Below are positions 1-12,285 of a stretch of DNA of 64,000 bases, piece by piece (position 1 is the stretch's first letter; each line of letters opens with the position of its first letter). Under the pieces are notes generated by a model that worked only from the letters and a program-made list of their open reading frames with translations, did not search any database and was not told where the DNA came from. The position numbers were made by a program, and so were the translations under genes. This DNA comes from Salvator merianae (taxonomy: Eukaryota > Chordata > Lepidosauria > Squamata > Teiidae): the NCBI GenBank assembly GCA_003586115.2, contig QVOM02000126.1:58656456-58720455 (forward strand), in the 5' to 3' direction.

Positions 1-536
1 AACAGATCAGATAGATTATTTTCATTAGAATGAAAAAAAATTGTAACAGATATGTTACATTAATCCTTAAAATAAACAATCTTAAGAAAAAGAAACCTTC
101 TGCTGTTTCCTCCTTTGCTTATTTCATTTACCAGACATGAACATAAAGCTACAGTCGATAATGATGGATTACCATAAGATATAGGGATGTCTGCAGGCCT
201 TTCCTTAGTTATGCCTTCAGGATTTCCCCCCAGGTCCATTTAGACTTTCCTTTATAATCAATACAGTCTACAGCTGAATTAAATAATGGAAAAAGGCAGC
301 ATATGAAATTAGTTCTGTAAGAGAATCTCTGTGTGGAGAGGGTTGTTTAACGCAAAGGCAATATTGGCTCCATCCCTATAGATGAATCATTGGATGGTTG
401 TGACAATGTGGGAAGTGGAAAGCTACCTTATCTTGGGTTAGTCAATTGAATTATATTGCTTTTTTTTTTTTTTTTTTAACAATAGCTGTTTGTTGCTTCT
501 GGAGATGTTGAGGACTAAACCCTAGATCTCTTCTAT
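1..536. other. Intergenic, nothing recognised
   Basis: No reading frame or family resemblance stands out. The only simple feature is a T-run at about 461-478, close to the left end of the transposon that starts at 537. Confidence 0.5.
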
Positions 537-1102
537 GGGCCTTTTCGCACTTAGCGAGTGGAACGTTCTTGTCCGTTCGCTGGAACGGAGCTTTCGCACT
601 GCCACGGGTGCGCGCCTCACCCGATCCGAACCACTTCGTACCCAATTCGTACCTGATTCTGGGTAAGGCAAGACAAGTAAAAGCTTGTCTTCATTCCGAC
701 CTGCGCGATGGGGCATGGTGCTTTCGCACTCCCGTCCACGTTTGAAAGGGCAGCTGGGCGTGGCTGGCGTGGCTGCGCATGCGTGGTACAAAGCTTCACA
801 CCCGGGTGCGAAGCTTCACACCCGGGATAGCCCTTTGGGCATGGCAGCCTAGCTGCCGTTACGAAGCTGGCTCCGTAACGAGCCCTCTGGTTACGAAGCG
901 GAGCTCGATGGTACGAAGCGGAGCTCGATGGTACGGAGTGCAGTATGGAACTAGTGGCTGCCATTCACACTGTTCCCTCTGCTGGTCGGCTTCGGGTCCG
1001 TTCCTCTGGCCGGGAGTGCGAAGGGCAGCCAGCGTTCTTCAACCCCTCCGGTCCGAAACCAACTACTGGGAAATGTCTACTGAGCTCAGTGCGAAAAGGC
1101 CC
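537..1102. mobile_element. Family A non-autonomous DNA transposon, copy 1
   Basis: The ends are a perfect 14-bp terminal inverted repeat: gggccttttcgcac at 537-550 and its complement at 1089-1102. They are flanked by a 3-bp duplication TAT (534-536 and 1103-1105). The interior is much richer in CpG than the surroundings and has no open frame. It contains tandem 20-bp units (791-827 and 892-931) built around TACGAAG, and an imperfect 22-bp palindrome at 858-879. A related copy lies at 3615-4224. No transposase is present, so mobilisation in trans is inferred. The superfamily is not assigned; the 3-bp duplication and GGGCC end would be compatible with a PIF/Harbinger-like element but do not prove it. 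Confidence 0.8.
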
Positions 1103-1400
1103 TATGTAAATTTAAAGCATGTACTCAGACCCTTCCTTACTGGAAGGGAGACCTAGAGGACTTCCAAGTACTAAATGCCAGCTGCACCAATCAGCATGTT
1201 ATGGAATGATGATAGTTACCATCTAGCAACGTGTAGAAGGCTTTCATATCCTCCAACGGCATCAAACAGTTAAGGAGCTCTGTCTCCAGCTTGTAAATAC
1301 TGTGATTCCCCAGTGTTATAAGCTACAGATTAAAGTTATTAGATTTCTCAAGAGGCTTCTAGTTTGTGTTTTCATCATGGCCAGGGCAAAATGAAATCCT
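1103..1400. other. Intergenic spacer
   Basis: Unremarkable AT-leaning sequence between two transposon copies. Nothing recognised. Confidence 0.4.
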
Positions 1401-1729
1401 GGGTCTTATTCCATTCTAAGGTGGAACACTCCTTGCAACACAGCAGCCATTAACACTGCAAGGGCTGGAATATCCTGGCAATGGGCTTCCAGTATTCGCA
1501 GGGCAAATGCTGACTGCCTGTGCCATGATACCAGCTGAGGAAACTTCCAGCCGCTGCCATGGCAACCAGGAACATGGCGCAATTGGAGTACAATTTTGTG
1601 TTCCACAGCAAGTAGCACTTGGAAGCCGCTGTAGCCTGCTCCCGATCACAAGGGCATCCACACTGTGCAGACACACTTCGCTAGTGAGCATGCAGATGCA
1701 CACTAGTGAAAAGTGCGGAAAGGTGCCCT
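1401..1729 (-). mobile_element. Family B MITE, reverse copy
   Basis: The left part (ccattctaaggtgga, then a gcaacacagcagccatt segment) and the right part (gctagtgagcatgcagatg, then gtgcggaaaggtgccc) match, in reverse order and orientation, the element at 44130-44527. It has a short internal palindrome around the GCTAGTGAGCAT motif. There is no coding capacity. Terminal repeats are eroded, so the boundaries are approximate. Confidence 0.55.
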
Positions 1730-2038
1730 GTTCTTTTCTGCAACCAACAACTTAATTTTCAAAAATGCTCTCAACTCGTGATTGAAAGAGGGACATTACA
1801 ATTTTTGCCCACTCTACAAGCCTGCAGGAACAAATTTTCTTTCCTCTGTAACTATCATGGAAATGAAGCAGCCTGACAGCAGAGAGATATGTCTGTTCAT
1901 CCCACCTCTGATAATACATTTACTTAGTTGTATGAATTCCTGGTTGGCTATGGCTACCAGGTGAATTTATAAACATAAGACTGCTGTTCTATTAGATATA
2001 AGCTACTGAGAGAACGATTGCTGTGCTTTTAGGAAGCG

Positions 2039-2512
2039 TGGGTGTTCGGCCTGATATGCCTGTCATGGAGTTTATAGTTTGTATTATACAGTCTGTATTC
2101 TGGTACCATGTAGCCCACATGTAAGCACATTGATTGTACTACACATCACTGTACAACATATGTATCCTGTATAACCAATGGTATAAGTTGCAAGCGTCGA
2201 CAGGGGGAGAGAGAACTGGTGCTGAGCAGTCTGGAATGTTAGGAGAGATGAACCAAAGGTGAGAACTGGGCATCTCAAGGCAGTTAGCTGGGAAAGGTTG
2301 GCTGTAGTTAGAGGAGAGATGAAAGTGCTGCTTTAATCCCTGAAGCAGGGGAGGGAAAGTATATCCATAGTTGCATTCTGATAAGTTTCACTTTCAGCAA
2401 AGTTAGTGACCTTGTATCATGAATGTGGCATATGTCTGAATAAAGCTTTCTTCATTAATTGAAAGAAGTGGATTATTTCAGCTTGGAACCTGGCTGGGTC
2501 ACACAGTGGAAC
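2039..2512 (+). repeat. Possible solo LTR-like repeat
   Basis: The segment ends with gtctgaataaagctttcttc followed by a short unique tail. This resembles the polyadenylation-signal part of a retroviral-type LTR. A related segment with the same aataaagctttcttc core lies at about 48050-48165. I could not find a clean target-site duplication or TG/CA ends, so the LTR identity and the left boundary are tentative. Confidence 0.25.
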
Positions 2513-3597
2513 TCACGTGCGGGTTTGCTGATCATATTGCTATATTTCTTTTACATTTTTTAAAAAGAACCCAAGAAATTATCAAAAAAACTCCCCCGAA
2601 ATGAGATACATCTCCAGCAAAGAACTCTTCAGTCTAGCCAAGAACCTTACCTCTTCTATAGACTTCAGAAACCTACTTTCTTTTTTATTAGAACATAAAG
2701 GGACATCCAGGTTCTGGAGGAGTGTAGGTGATGCAGATGGTGTCTTTGAGAGGAGCTACTTATCCCTGGCACTTTATGAGCTGTATACTAGGATAACTTC
2801 CTATTGGTTATGCCTGTGCAAATCTATTTCTGAACTATTAGAGAATAGTGATTCTAACCCCACACTCTCCAATCAGCCTTCCCATTCTTATAATGTTGTA
2901 ACTTGAATAAAAGCTTTGACTCTGCAGTTGTCACTCACACCCCACCCCAAATGGCTTCTACGCATCCCTGCTCTAGCAACCAGACCGGCATATGCGGAGC
3001 TGAATTAGCTGAACATATGCAGAACTTGATGAGTGAAATGACTGAGTGACAATTAAGCCAAAAAAACACACAGATTCCATTAAAGCCACAGGCATAACTA
3101 TTGTCAATAAGCGTTTCTTCTGTTCCATCTGCACAGCAATCTTTAGCGATTTCACAGCCGTCTAATTTCTTTTGTCTAGTCATCATCAGCTTCATTGGTT
3201 AAGAAGTATGAGGAAGTCTTCATGCAACATTTGGTTGTTGCTCATTACAGTGTATTGCAAACCGATCCACAGAAAATGAAGACTGAATATCTTCTGTGAT
3301 TGGCTTTCTCTCTCTCTGTTCCTTGTGATTTAAAGACAGCATCATAAAGTTCTTCCTGGCATCATTGTTTTCATTATCATAAAATGCTTATTACCCATTC
3401 TAGTAGATGTTCTATCATCCCGTTTGAAAGCGAACAAGGCTAGAAAGAGAACAGGCTTGATGTAGCAGTTAGTGTCCTGGGAGATGTCTTTGGAAACTGG
3501 AATTATATCCTCATTCTTATTCTCTTGCTGCTTCTGCAAGGAGGCTCACTGGACTCACATTGCCCCAAAGATGTGAATTTTCTCTAAACTACATTTG
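2513..3597. other. Intergenic, nothing recognised
   Basis: Only short, unremarkable frames occur. A second AATAAA-like motif near 2905 follows a locally similar sequence, but no element could be delimited. Confidence 0.35.
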
Positions 3598-4530
3598 GGG
3601 CCTGCTCACACTTTGGGCCTTTTCGCACTGTAGCGGTAGAACGTTCTTGTCCGCTCACTAGAACAGAGCATTCGCACTGCCGCGGGTGCGCGCCTCACCC
3701 GATCCCAACTGCTTCGTACCCAATCCGAACCCGAAGCAGGATAAGGCTAGACAACAAAAAAGATGTCTTCATCCCGACCTGCGCGATGGAGTGAAGATCG
3801 GGCACGGTGCTTTCACACTGTTTGCCTTGGCGTCGGGCGTGGCTGTTGTGGCTACGCATGCGCGCTCCACAGCTTCGCATCCGGGGTGCGAAGTTTCCGT
3901 ACCCCACTCTGCTGCTTCGTAACCCGGTACAATACTTCGTACCCAGGAAAAGCCCTTTCGGCTTGGTAACCGAGCTGCCGTTACGAAGCCGGCTTCGTAA
4001 CCAGCCCTCTGGGTACGAAGTAGGTGCGAAGGTGCAAAGTGGGTACGAAGTGGGTGCGAAGTGGGTACCGAACTAGCAGCTGCCATTTGCACTGTTCCCT
4101 CTGCTGGTTGGCTTCGGGTCCGTTCCTCTGGCCGGGAGTGCGAATGGCACCGAGTGTTCCCCAACCTCTCCGGTTCGAAGCCAACTACTGGGAACGGTCT
4201 ACCGAGCTCAGTGCAAAAAGGCCCTTTGTTGCTAGTGAGTGTTCAGATGCTCACTAGCAAAGTGCATCTACACTTTGCGTTTGGGAGGGTCTGCAGATGC
4301 TCCCGAATGCTACTAACTGTCCACAGTGTGAACATGGTAAGCCACAGCATGGGCAGCTGCACAGTTGCACACCATGTCTCTGGCCACCGTGGCAGTGGCT
4401 GGACATTTCCACAGTCGCTGTCATGGTGGGCAGTCTGGCATTCAGCACTGTGAGTGTGGAAGCCCAGTTCCGGGCTGTTCCAGCCCTCGCAGTGCAGATG
4501 GCTGCCACGCTGCAGGGGCTGTTCCAGGCT
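3598..4530 (+). mobile_element. Family B MITE interrupted by family A
   Basis: The terminus gggcctgctcacacttt (3598-3614) and the continuation gttgctagtgagtgttcag (from 4228) together match the uninterrupted family B copy at 44130 onward. The family A element at 3615-4224 sits between them. The right end of the family B match fades out near 4530, so this copy looks truncated or diverged on that side. Confidence 0.65.
3615..4224. mobile_element. Family A non-autonomous DNA transposon, copy 2
   Basis: Terminal repeats gggccttttcgcac (3615-3628) and gtgcaaaaaggccc (4211-4224) differ by one base and are flanked by TTT on both sides (3612-3614 and 4225-4227). It is CpG-rich, with an array of (G)GGTACGAAG / GGTGCGAAG units at about 4012-4072 and a perfect 22-bp palindrome at 3980-4001. 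It is clearly homologous to 537-1102 but differs in its internal repeats. It is inserted inside a family B element, so it is younger than that copy. It has no coding capacity. Confidence 0.82.
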
Positions 4531-5738
4531 CTTAGACTAACTGGCTGGCTACTTAGGGCACAGCAGAACCCAACTCACTCATAGTGGGCAATGCCATGGG
4601 CTATCGTGTCTAGATGGTTGCTTTGTCCCTTTGATTCACATTTTCATTTTCTATGAGGTTTAGAGCAGGAGTGGCTTTTTTTCTTTTTTTTTTCTTTTTG
4701 TCTGGTTTTGTTTTTAAATCTATATTTTGTTGTGATCACTTTTAAAGCAGGATTGGTGCTGGAACAGCCATTCTGCCCTCACCCAAGCTCCAGGCAGTGA
4801 AAAGAAAAGAAAAAAAGAAGGATTGGTTGAAATACAAAAACTCCTCCCAAATGGAAGCAACAGTGCATATCGTTCAGTCTTTGTGCCCATTGCTTGGATA
4901 TATATATTTTTTTTAAGTAATCATCTGTCATGGCCACTCCAAATTTGTTTCATGAAACACCTGAAGCCTTATTTCATTCCAAAGCACCTCTTCCATAAAC
5001 CATCTTAAGAGTAGAAAGAAATGTGTTTCAAAGGAGCTAAACTAAGCAGCTGTGGAGAAGAACCCCTAAAACCTGCCCTAGTCTCTAAGCCTTTCCCTTC
5101 TTCACTTTCACTCCCTTCCAAGTACTGAGACTATTTAGTTTGAAATGGAAAGTAATATATACAGCTCCTACCACTTCAAGAGTATACTCTCATATCATGC
5201 ATTGTCATGGTATGTGTCAGATTCTTGACAACACTACATTTGCTCTCTCAAGCAGGCAACAAAATCAGAAATTTTATCTTTTCCAGGATAGGCTCTAGAC
5301 ATATCTGGGTCTTACAAATTCAGTGAATGCTGGTTGTGTGAGAGTCTGTTAGTCCCACCAGTGATGACCACAGGGCACACACATCCAGAAATATCACTTC
5401 ATGTGTGTCTGTTCTTGTATGATTTTTAGGGAAGGGCAATATGCTGTCTTGAATGCTTCCTGACACATTAGTGAATGTCTCACACACTTTGGGCACTGGC
5501 CAATATACGAGACCAGCAAACATACTATGAGTATTCCCTCCCCATGCTGGTGTTGTTTAAGGGATGCCTCACCCACGGACAGTGGTGCAGCCATGAAATT
5601 AAAAGATGCTTGCTGCTTGTGAGGAAAACTATGGAAAACCTTGGACAGCACACTAAAAAGCAGACAGCACCTTGCCGACAAAGATTTATATAGTCAAACC
5701 TATGATTTCTGTTGGACTATAAGGAAGGCTGAGCACTG
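4531..5738. other. Intergenic, nothing recognised
   Basis: T-rich tract around 4675-4715 and A-rich purine tract around 4800-4820. No gene or identifiable repeat. Confidence 0.35.
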
Positions 5739-6094
5739 AAGAAATGATGCTTTTGAATTGTGGTGCTGGAGAAGACTGCGAGTTCCTTGGACTGCAAGAA
5801 GATCAAATCAGGCAATACTAAAGGGAATCAACCCTGACTGTTCAATGGAAGGACAAATACTGAAGCTGAAGCTCAAATACTTTGGCCACACAGAATTCAC
5901 TAAAAAAGACTCTAATCATGCTGAGAAAGATTGAAGGCAAAAAGAAAAGAGGATGGCAGAGGATGAGATGTATAGATAGGGTCATGGAAGCAATGAACAT
6001 GAACTTGGGCAAACTTTGGGAGACAGTAGAAATCATAAGGGTCTGGAGTGCTAGAATGAAGAATCAGACACAACTGAATGACTGAACAACTTTC
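5739..6094 (+). mobile_element. BovB (RTE-clade) LINE, 3' end fragment
   Basis: The sequence from gtggtgctggagaagactg, through ggactgcaagaagatcaaat, tactttggccacac and agaggatgaga, to gaatcagacacaactgaatg is recognisably the end of the BovB reverse-transcriptase ORF and its short 3' tail. The frame is broken by stops (the longest open piece is about 67 codons), so it is dead. The tail ends in gactgaacaac, which is also the style of tail carried by the SINEs in this window. BovB is abundant in squamates and ruminants and is a classic case of horizontal transfer; that history is established knowledge, not something this fragment shows. Confidence 0.85.
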
Positions 6095-8410
6095 TATCTT
6101 TGTTGTGTGTTGCCTGAGCATGTGCAGATTGCCAGAGTATGTGGGCCACGAGTTCAAAGACCAGTACCACTCACAGGGCTCTGGGACACCCCCCCCCCCA
6201 ATCCCTACAAGTAGCTTCCTGGCATTCTGCTTTTGAAGTATAAAGCTCCCAGGGGCAGCTTTTAAAAAATGATTTGCTTCTAAATAAGATTTCAGTATGA
6301 AGCCACTGCAAGAAACCCCAGGAACACACCCAAAGACACAGAGATGTATTTTGCTACCTTTTGGCCACGTCTTACTTTAAAGGTAAAAGCAGAGACAGCC
6401 AGAAAAGGGGAGCAGGGAGTAATTTGTTCCCACCAAAGAATGTTGGAATAGCAGTGGCTGATAGGAGTCACTTCTAAGGATTTATTCTGACAATCTGGGG
6501 AAAAGGAGGAATCGTGATACTGTGTTTGCTGTTTGGAGCACAGACGAAGGGCAAGGAGCCTTTTGCTTTAACTCTCACACTGTTTCTCACTTCTTCCTCA
6601 AGATAACTGATGCTGTGACAAGCAGGGAAGGTTATCTGCTAAGGCAAACATGTTTCCATAGCTATTTCCCCTTTTATTCTAGTATGCCACAAGCATAAAT
6701 AAATTTACTTTTCTCTCCTGAAGATTTTGCCAGCTGTGCAGTTCTTCCAGTGCTTTACACCCCTGCCAGCTCTCACAATAAATGCCTTGTCCAGGTGACC
6801 CTCTCACCTGACAGCACCTTTCTCTGACCTCTAGTCATTGACTGAGCCCAACGAAAAAAAATCCAGCAATTTAGGGCATATTCAGACAGACTATTGGGGA
6901 TGGTCCTATTGGGGTGAATTTGAAACTCTTGGGTCAAATGGTCAATTAAAAAAAAAGACTGTGTCCTGAGGCGATTCATGCAGTTTGGGTCAGATGGGAT
7001 GGGAGCTATTGAGGCTCCTGAGACAGTCTAAGTCTCCTACAGCACTATGCAATCACGGCCCTGAAAAAATGGGCTAGCAGCAGCAAATGGGAGGTGAGTA
7101 TGCTGAGGAGGGAAGGCCATGCCATGACTGAGGAGGAAGATGACCAACAATGTAGGAAGCTTTTTATGCATTTATTTTTTAACTTGTATGATATGGGTTT
7201 TTGTCACTTTGTCCATAGCTGGGGAGATTCCAGAAAATGGATGCCCCCAAAATTCTCAATATGAACACAGCCTTAGACTCTGAATGCAGTGCTTTTATGG
7301 ATCCCTCACTCACATGCTCAGTTTAGATGACAAAGTTTATTACTTATAAATGTAGTAATTCAGCTTACTGTGCTCTGGATTTTAGGAATCATATTGTTTG
7401 GAGAGGTTTCTTTTGAATCAAAGGAATCTTTGGTGTTAATCCTTGACCCCCAAGCAAGAAGTACTTCCTTTGCCCAAGATCAAATAGGATTTTTGGACCA
7501 TACTATGCTAATTCTTCTCTGGTGGGCAGTGTTTTAAGTTTCATAAATAAACCCACATTATTCCGTCACCCTGCTGTATTGTTCCCATGAAGGAGCTACC
7601 TCTGCACCAATCACTGCCCTTCCTTGCGTGAGTCCTCTTTCTGCTGTCCACATAGCAAAGCCAACTTCTTTTCTCACCAGTGTTGTCAGCTTACTTTACA
7701 GAGGGTTGTCGTTAAAAAATAAATCTGCTCAGGAGTGCTCCTGCAACAATGGTCTTCCCAGGAGAAAGGCTGTTTGTGCTATGGCCTGCACCATATGGGG
7801 ATCAGAGGCAGCCCTAGAAACAGTGAAGCCCTACCTAGGGAAAAAGGATGGTAGACCTGCTGGAGCGGATGTGCTTGTGATCCACAGTGCCACAACTCTC
7901 CTTGGCCAAGCCACACAGAACCTGCGGGAGGGGCTTAAGGGAATGGCCAGATGTAGTGCTGCCTGCAGTAGTATTATCCCACCTGGCCTTGCTTATCAAG
8001 CTTGCTTAGAAAAGGTTGGTGCTCTCAGTGCCACTGTGCCTTCCAACCTCAGACTCCAAGTGGAGGCCTGTCAAGCAGATAATGCCAGAGAGAGGTGACT
8101 GGATGATGGGCCCAGGGCCCCCCACCTGGTGCTGCTCGTCTGCCCAAGTAGGCCTGTGCCAGGAAGGTTCTGCAATGTTGGCCTGCTCCTGGACTCTGAG
8201 ATAGCTGGCTGCTGGTGGATCACGTCAACCCCCCCCCCTTTCTGTGTTGCCATCTGCCAAACTAGTTCCCAGGGGTTTGGGGACCCTTGTGAGGCATTTC
8301 TAGCAGGGATCCACTTACCTCTTAAAACATCAACAAATCTTACCTGTCATTCCAGAGTTTTTTGCCCTCTGCAATGTCAGCCGTAGATTAGGTGCTATTT
8401 ACAGAAATCT
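6095..8410. other. Intergenic, nothing recognised
   Basis: Contains a short C-run near 6188 and a 156-codon open frame at 7628-8098 for which I recognise no family. No splice-supported gene is visible. Confidence 0.4.
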
Positions 8411-8505
8411 AGGGCTGCATCCAGACTTTGCTTACCTGTTCCACTATATTTACCCAGTCTGGAATATTCCACAGTAAAGCACTTTCAGGAGTGCTTTTTT
8501 TCCAG
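8411..8505 (+). mobile_element. Family E MITE terminal fragment
   Basis: The segment agggctgcatccagac, then cttacctgttccactat, matches the termini at 47961 and 50033 and the complement of the terminus near 50496. Only one end and a short interior remain. Confidence 0.45.
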
Positions 8506-9937
8506 GATATCCAAAACTACTGAAATAAGTGTTGTCTGGAGGCAACTCTGATGGCGAAAAGGAGTCAGAAGAAATAAGGAGGAGGACCTGGGTGAGTTGC
8601 ATTAAACACGAGATGACTTTAGCAAGAGTCCAGCCCTACCAGGTCCTAGATGGCAGAAGGACCCCAGAGCCATCATGTGTTTCATATAAGGCAAAAAAGG
8701 GCAGTTTAGCTATGAACACATGAGATCTAACGCCACCAATTCTGGTGAGATTTTAAAGAAGGATGAGGATATTAAAACAATAAATTATATATTAAATGCA
8801 CAGTGCAGCCATAAATAAATAAATGCCTAGGATATGATCTGCTATCAAGATCTATTGAACTATTAAATAATTAAATATAAACTGTCTGGGGAGAATTATT
8901 AATATCATGTATTATTTAGATAATGTAATTTATGGAGACTCTAATTCAAATAGGTGTTCCCTGCTGCAGAATTTAGTCAAAGTTCAGTCTGGAGAGAAGT
9001 GAACAATGCCGTGTTCAAATGCTGTGTTTAAGTTTCCTTGTAATAAAATGATATGCTTAATATATTTAAAAGGCAAACAAGGAGGATTCCTTGCACAGGT
9101 GTGCTGATTCTTGAAAAAGAGAACCAGTTCCCAATTTTGAGAGGTCTTGGGCTCTCTCTGGAGGCAAAGTTGGGTAACAACACCATATGTTGTCTTGCAG
9201 CGTGTTACATCTTCTTTCTGTTTTCTTCACATATGTTGAGGAAGGGAGTTGGTGAACCGATCCACACCAGGAAGATTTTTTTTAAAAGCATTAAACTTTG
9301 TAAATTAATATGCATTTGTGATAGGCCCATCAGAGAGACTTGCTATCCAAACCACATCCTCTGTCCTTAAACTTCTGTTGGTTCTGTGACATATGACAAC
9401 TCGCTGTTTACTCACGGCAAGGCGAAAGCTTTCTGTTCCAAGTGTGATGGACACTGAAATAAAAAGTTGTGATATAGAATGCTCTTGTTCAAGGAGTTGT
9501 CCTGTCACTGGCTTATCCTGGACATGCTCTACAATTCTCCTTCTACTTTCTTTTCTTAAAGAAGCAAAATCAGCATTATTTGTTTGTTTGTTTGTTTGTT
9601 ATTTGCATTTTTATCCCACCTTATACCCAAAGGTCTCAGGGCAGGTTACAACATGTGATTATTGAATGTGGTTTGCCTTCCTTGGGAAGTTTAGGGTTTT
9701 TCTTTCATTGTTAGTCCCCTCTCCATAAAAGACTTATTTCTCCCTAGCTCTGTAAACTGTAAGGTTTCAACAAGATTGCTGATATGTTATTGTTTCACAC
9801 CAAGGCCTCACTTTCCTATAAGATCTGAAAAAACTAGCCTTTCAATTCATGAGTTCATATCTACGAGGGCAAGCAATGAAACAATGTGTATTGGTTGCTC
9901 AGTTTCTGGATTTCAGATATTTCCATTTCTCCACCAT
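8506..9937. other. Intergenic with LINE-tail-like segment
   Basis: At about 9577-9655 a (TTTG)n tract is followed by a segment reading atcccaccttatacccaaag and then gtctcagggcaggttaca. This is the usual look of a degraded non-LTR retrotransposon 3' end in reverse orientation. The rest is featureless. Confidence 0.35.
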
Positions 9938-10096
9938 CTGAGGCACTTTCTGCACTCTGTCTTATTCTGAATTATATCCTGGACTAGGGACCTGCCATCC
10001 ACTTGCTAGTGCCATAGTCTGCAGTAGCATGTGGATGGTAAGGCACTAGTCCGGGATATAATCCAGAATAAGACAGAGTGCAGAAAGTGCCTCAGA
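9938..10096. mobile_element. Fold-back MITE (hairpin element)
   Basis: The two arms, starting tctgaggcactttctgcact and ending with the complement agtgcagaaagtgcctcaga, pair over roughly 70 bp. The interior holds gattatatcctgg-type motifs shared with the elements at 24344, 26765, 39926 and 62840. No clear target-site duplication was found. Transcribed, it would form one long hairpin. Confidence 0.75.
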
Positions 10097-12285
10097 CTTC
10101 AATTTCACCTTCTTTATCAATCGTTTGTTCCCAGTAGATGCTTAATTTGGGGGTCTGGGGGGCAGGTTTGTCATTTTAAGGAATTCTCCCTTTATAATCT
10201 ATGATTTTATCCGTGCAGAGTTGGTGCCCTTTTCATTACAGGTAGCTGGAAAACTAAGTTTAGTATTACTATGTTCTTAGTGGGTTTTTTTTTTCTTTTT
10301 TTAAAAAAGTTGTATACATTTTAATCACCTTGAATCTTTAAGAAAAAAATTGTAAGTTTAAATATGACAATGATGATGTCCCATCCAGAATATATGAAGA
10401 AGCAGTTTCTTAACTATGTTCAGAAATAAAACGACGAAGTTATGCCTAATAAAATAAAAGAATTTATTTGTACATCCCAAGCATCTTTAATTATCTATAA
10501 CCTTATGAAAATCACAGAGAGAATGTGTAATATACATGTGTAAATTGAGAGATTAGACAGACAGATGTATAGGAAAGAAAAGAAAACTAATACGTATTAC
10601 CCAAATTCTTGGTTCTTGGTCTTAGCAAAGAAAGGAAAACAGGATAATAAAGCATGTGTCTTGCCATTAACTCCACTCTCAACCACCTTTTCAACAGCAT
10701 GGCATACATTTTCAGCCTATTCTGCATAAATGCAAGACACATCTTTGAGTTTGCCAAGCCCTAAGCAAAGGAAAAATGAATTCCCTTTATTCTGCCCTCC
10801 ACAGTTCCTATCTGCATTGCAGCAATACAGATCTTTCTCCTTTCTCTCACTAATTTTTGTTACTAAGAGGGCAGAGATGAGGTCATGTGAAATCAATTTC
10901 CAGCAAATTTGACAATGCAAATGTTGTCGTTTAACTTTGCAGTGTGAAATGACCTATGACTTTGACTAAGTGAAAGTTAAAGTAAATTAAGACCTCAGTG
11001 GATACCCAGGAATAGGGAAGGAAGTCATGTGTGTTGAGGGCTGGTTATGAACAGGGAAAATAAAAAAGAACACTTGATAAGACCTATTATGCACACTTCG
11101 AAGGTGAGCATTGAGCATTGCTGTAATTTGATATTTGAGCATGCTAAAACTTGGTACAGTCATCTAATTAAAGGCACAGTTATCTTGCTTTTCTTACTAC
11201 GTAGCAAATGTCCTCTGTGGTACTGTACTTGAATGCAATGGTGTCTAAATTCACACACACAGTAAAAAGCAGCTTAAAGATGTCGGGTGGTAGCATGTGG
11301 CACTAGAATTCTCATCCCAACAGTAATCCACCTTTAATACACTTTGACAGTGCACTTTCTGACCTTTAATGTGCATTAGAAGTGGGTACAGCCACGTAGG
11401 TATGCAACAGTATTGCCTCTAACAATTTCTGAGCGGTTTTTAAGGTGCTTTTTAAAATCCATCTGAACACAAAGTGTAAACAGATAATTATTTTCTCTTA
11501 CCCACTGTGGAAGACCTATAATTTAATTTCACATACAACCAAGCCTGTTCAAGATTCTACTTTCAAATATAGCACTGCAAGCCCTGGGTTACGATGTCTG
11601 AGAGAACAGACTCATACTACCTAGGCCTCACCAGAACAATTTACAACACAGCACAGGGTACTTGTTGCCTTTTGGAAGCCTATTTAAAATAAAGAAAAAA
11701 TGTTTGTCTTCTAGGATACTCCTTCTGCATGGGGCATCTGCAGTTTAGGACATCTTAAAATCTACCTTCTTATTCTTGATGAAGTCATATAGCACATGGA
11801 AATCAACAGCACAACTGTGGGCATTTAGGAAGTCCAGGTTGCACTTGATGGTTACAGCACAATTATAAATATAACAAGTCAGTGAAGGAAAATGTATTCT
11901 AAAAGTAAGTAAATCACCAAGACATTGCTTCAAATGTGATTTGAGGTGCTATTGAGAAAGTATTTTCCTGCTCAGAAAGCACTTTCATAATGGATAGGTA
12001 AGTGTGTGCAGGACTGCAACGTGATTGTGTGACCCATATGCAGATTGTAACATGAGGCAAATGTACATCAAATTTATGAGTTCCTAAGCATGCATTGGGA
12101 ATTATTTTCCTGTACGTCTGAGATACATGCATGGGAGATAGCACAGGGTGAATATTTATCTTGTTTATAGCATTTACATCTCACTTCTCCTCTGAAGAGC
12201 ACAAGGCAGTACACATTATTCTCTCTCCCTCCACTTTTTCTTCACATCAGCCCTGTGAAGCAGTTTAGGCTGTGAGGTAATGACT
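10097..12285. other. Intergenic, nothing recognised
   Basis: AT-rich with A/T homopolymers near 10290 and 10345. The open frames are short and show no family resemblance. Confidence 0.35.

Noticed and set aside
537..1102. CpG island or promoter
   Set aside because: The high CpG content is explained by a transposon with terminal repeats and target duplication; the homologous copy at 3615 has the same composition.
7628..8098. 156-codon open frame
   Set aside because: No recognisable domain, no homologue known to me, no splice or promoter support; it is within chance length for a 64-kb window.
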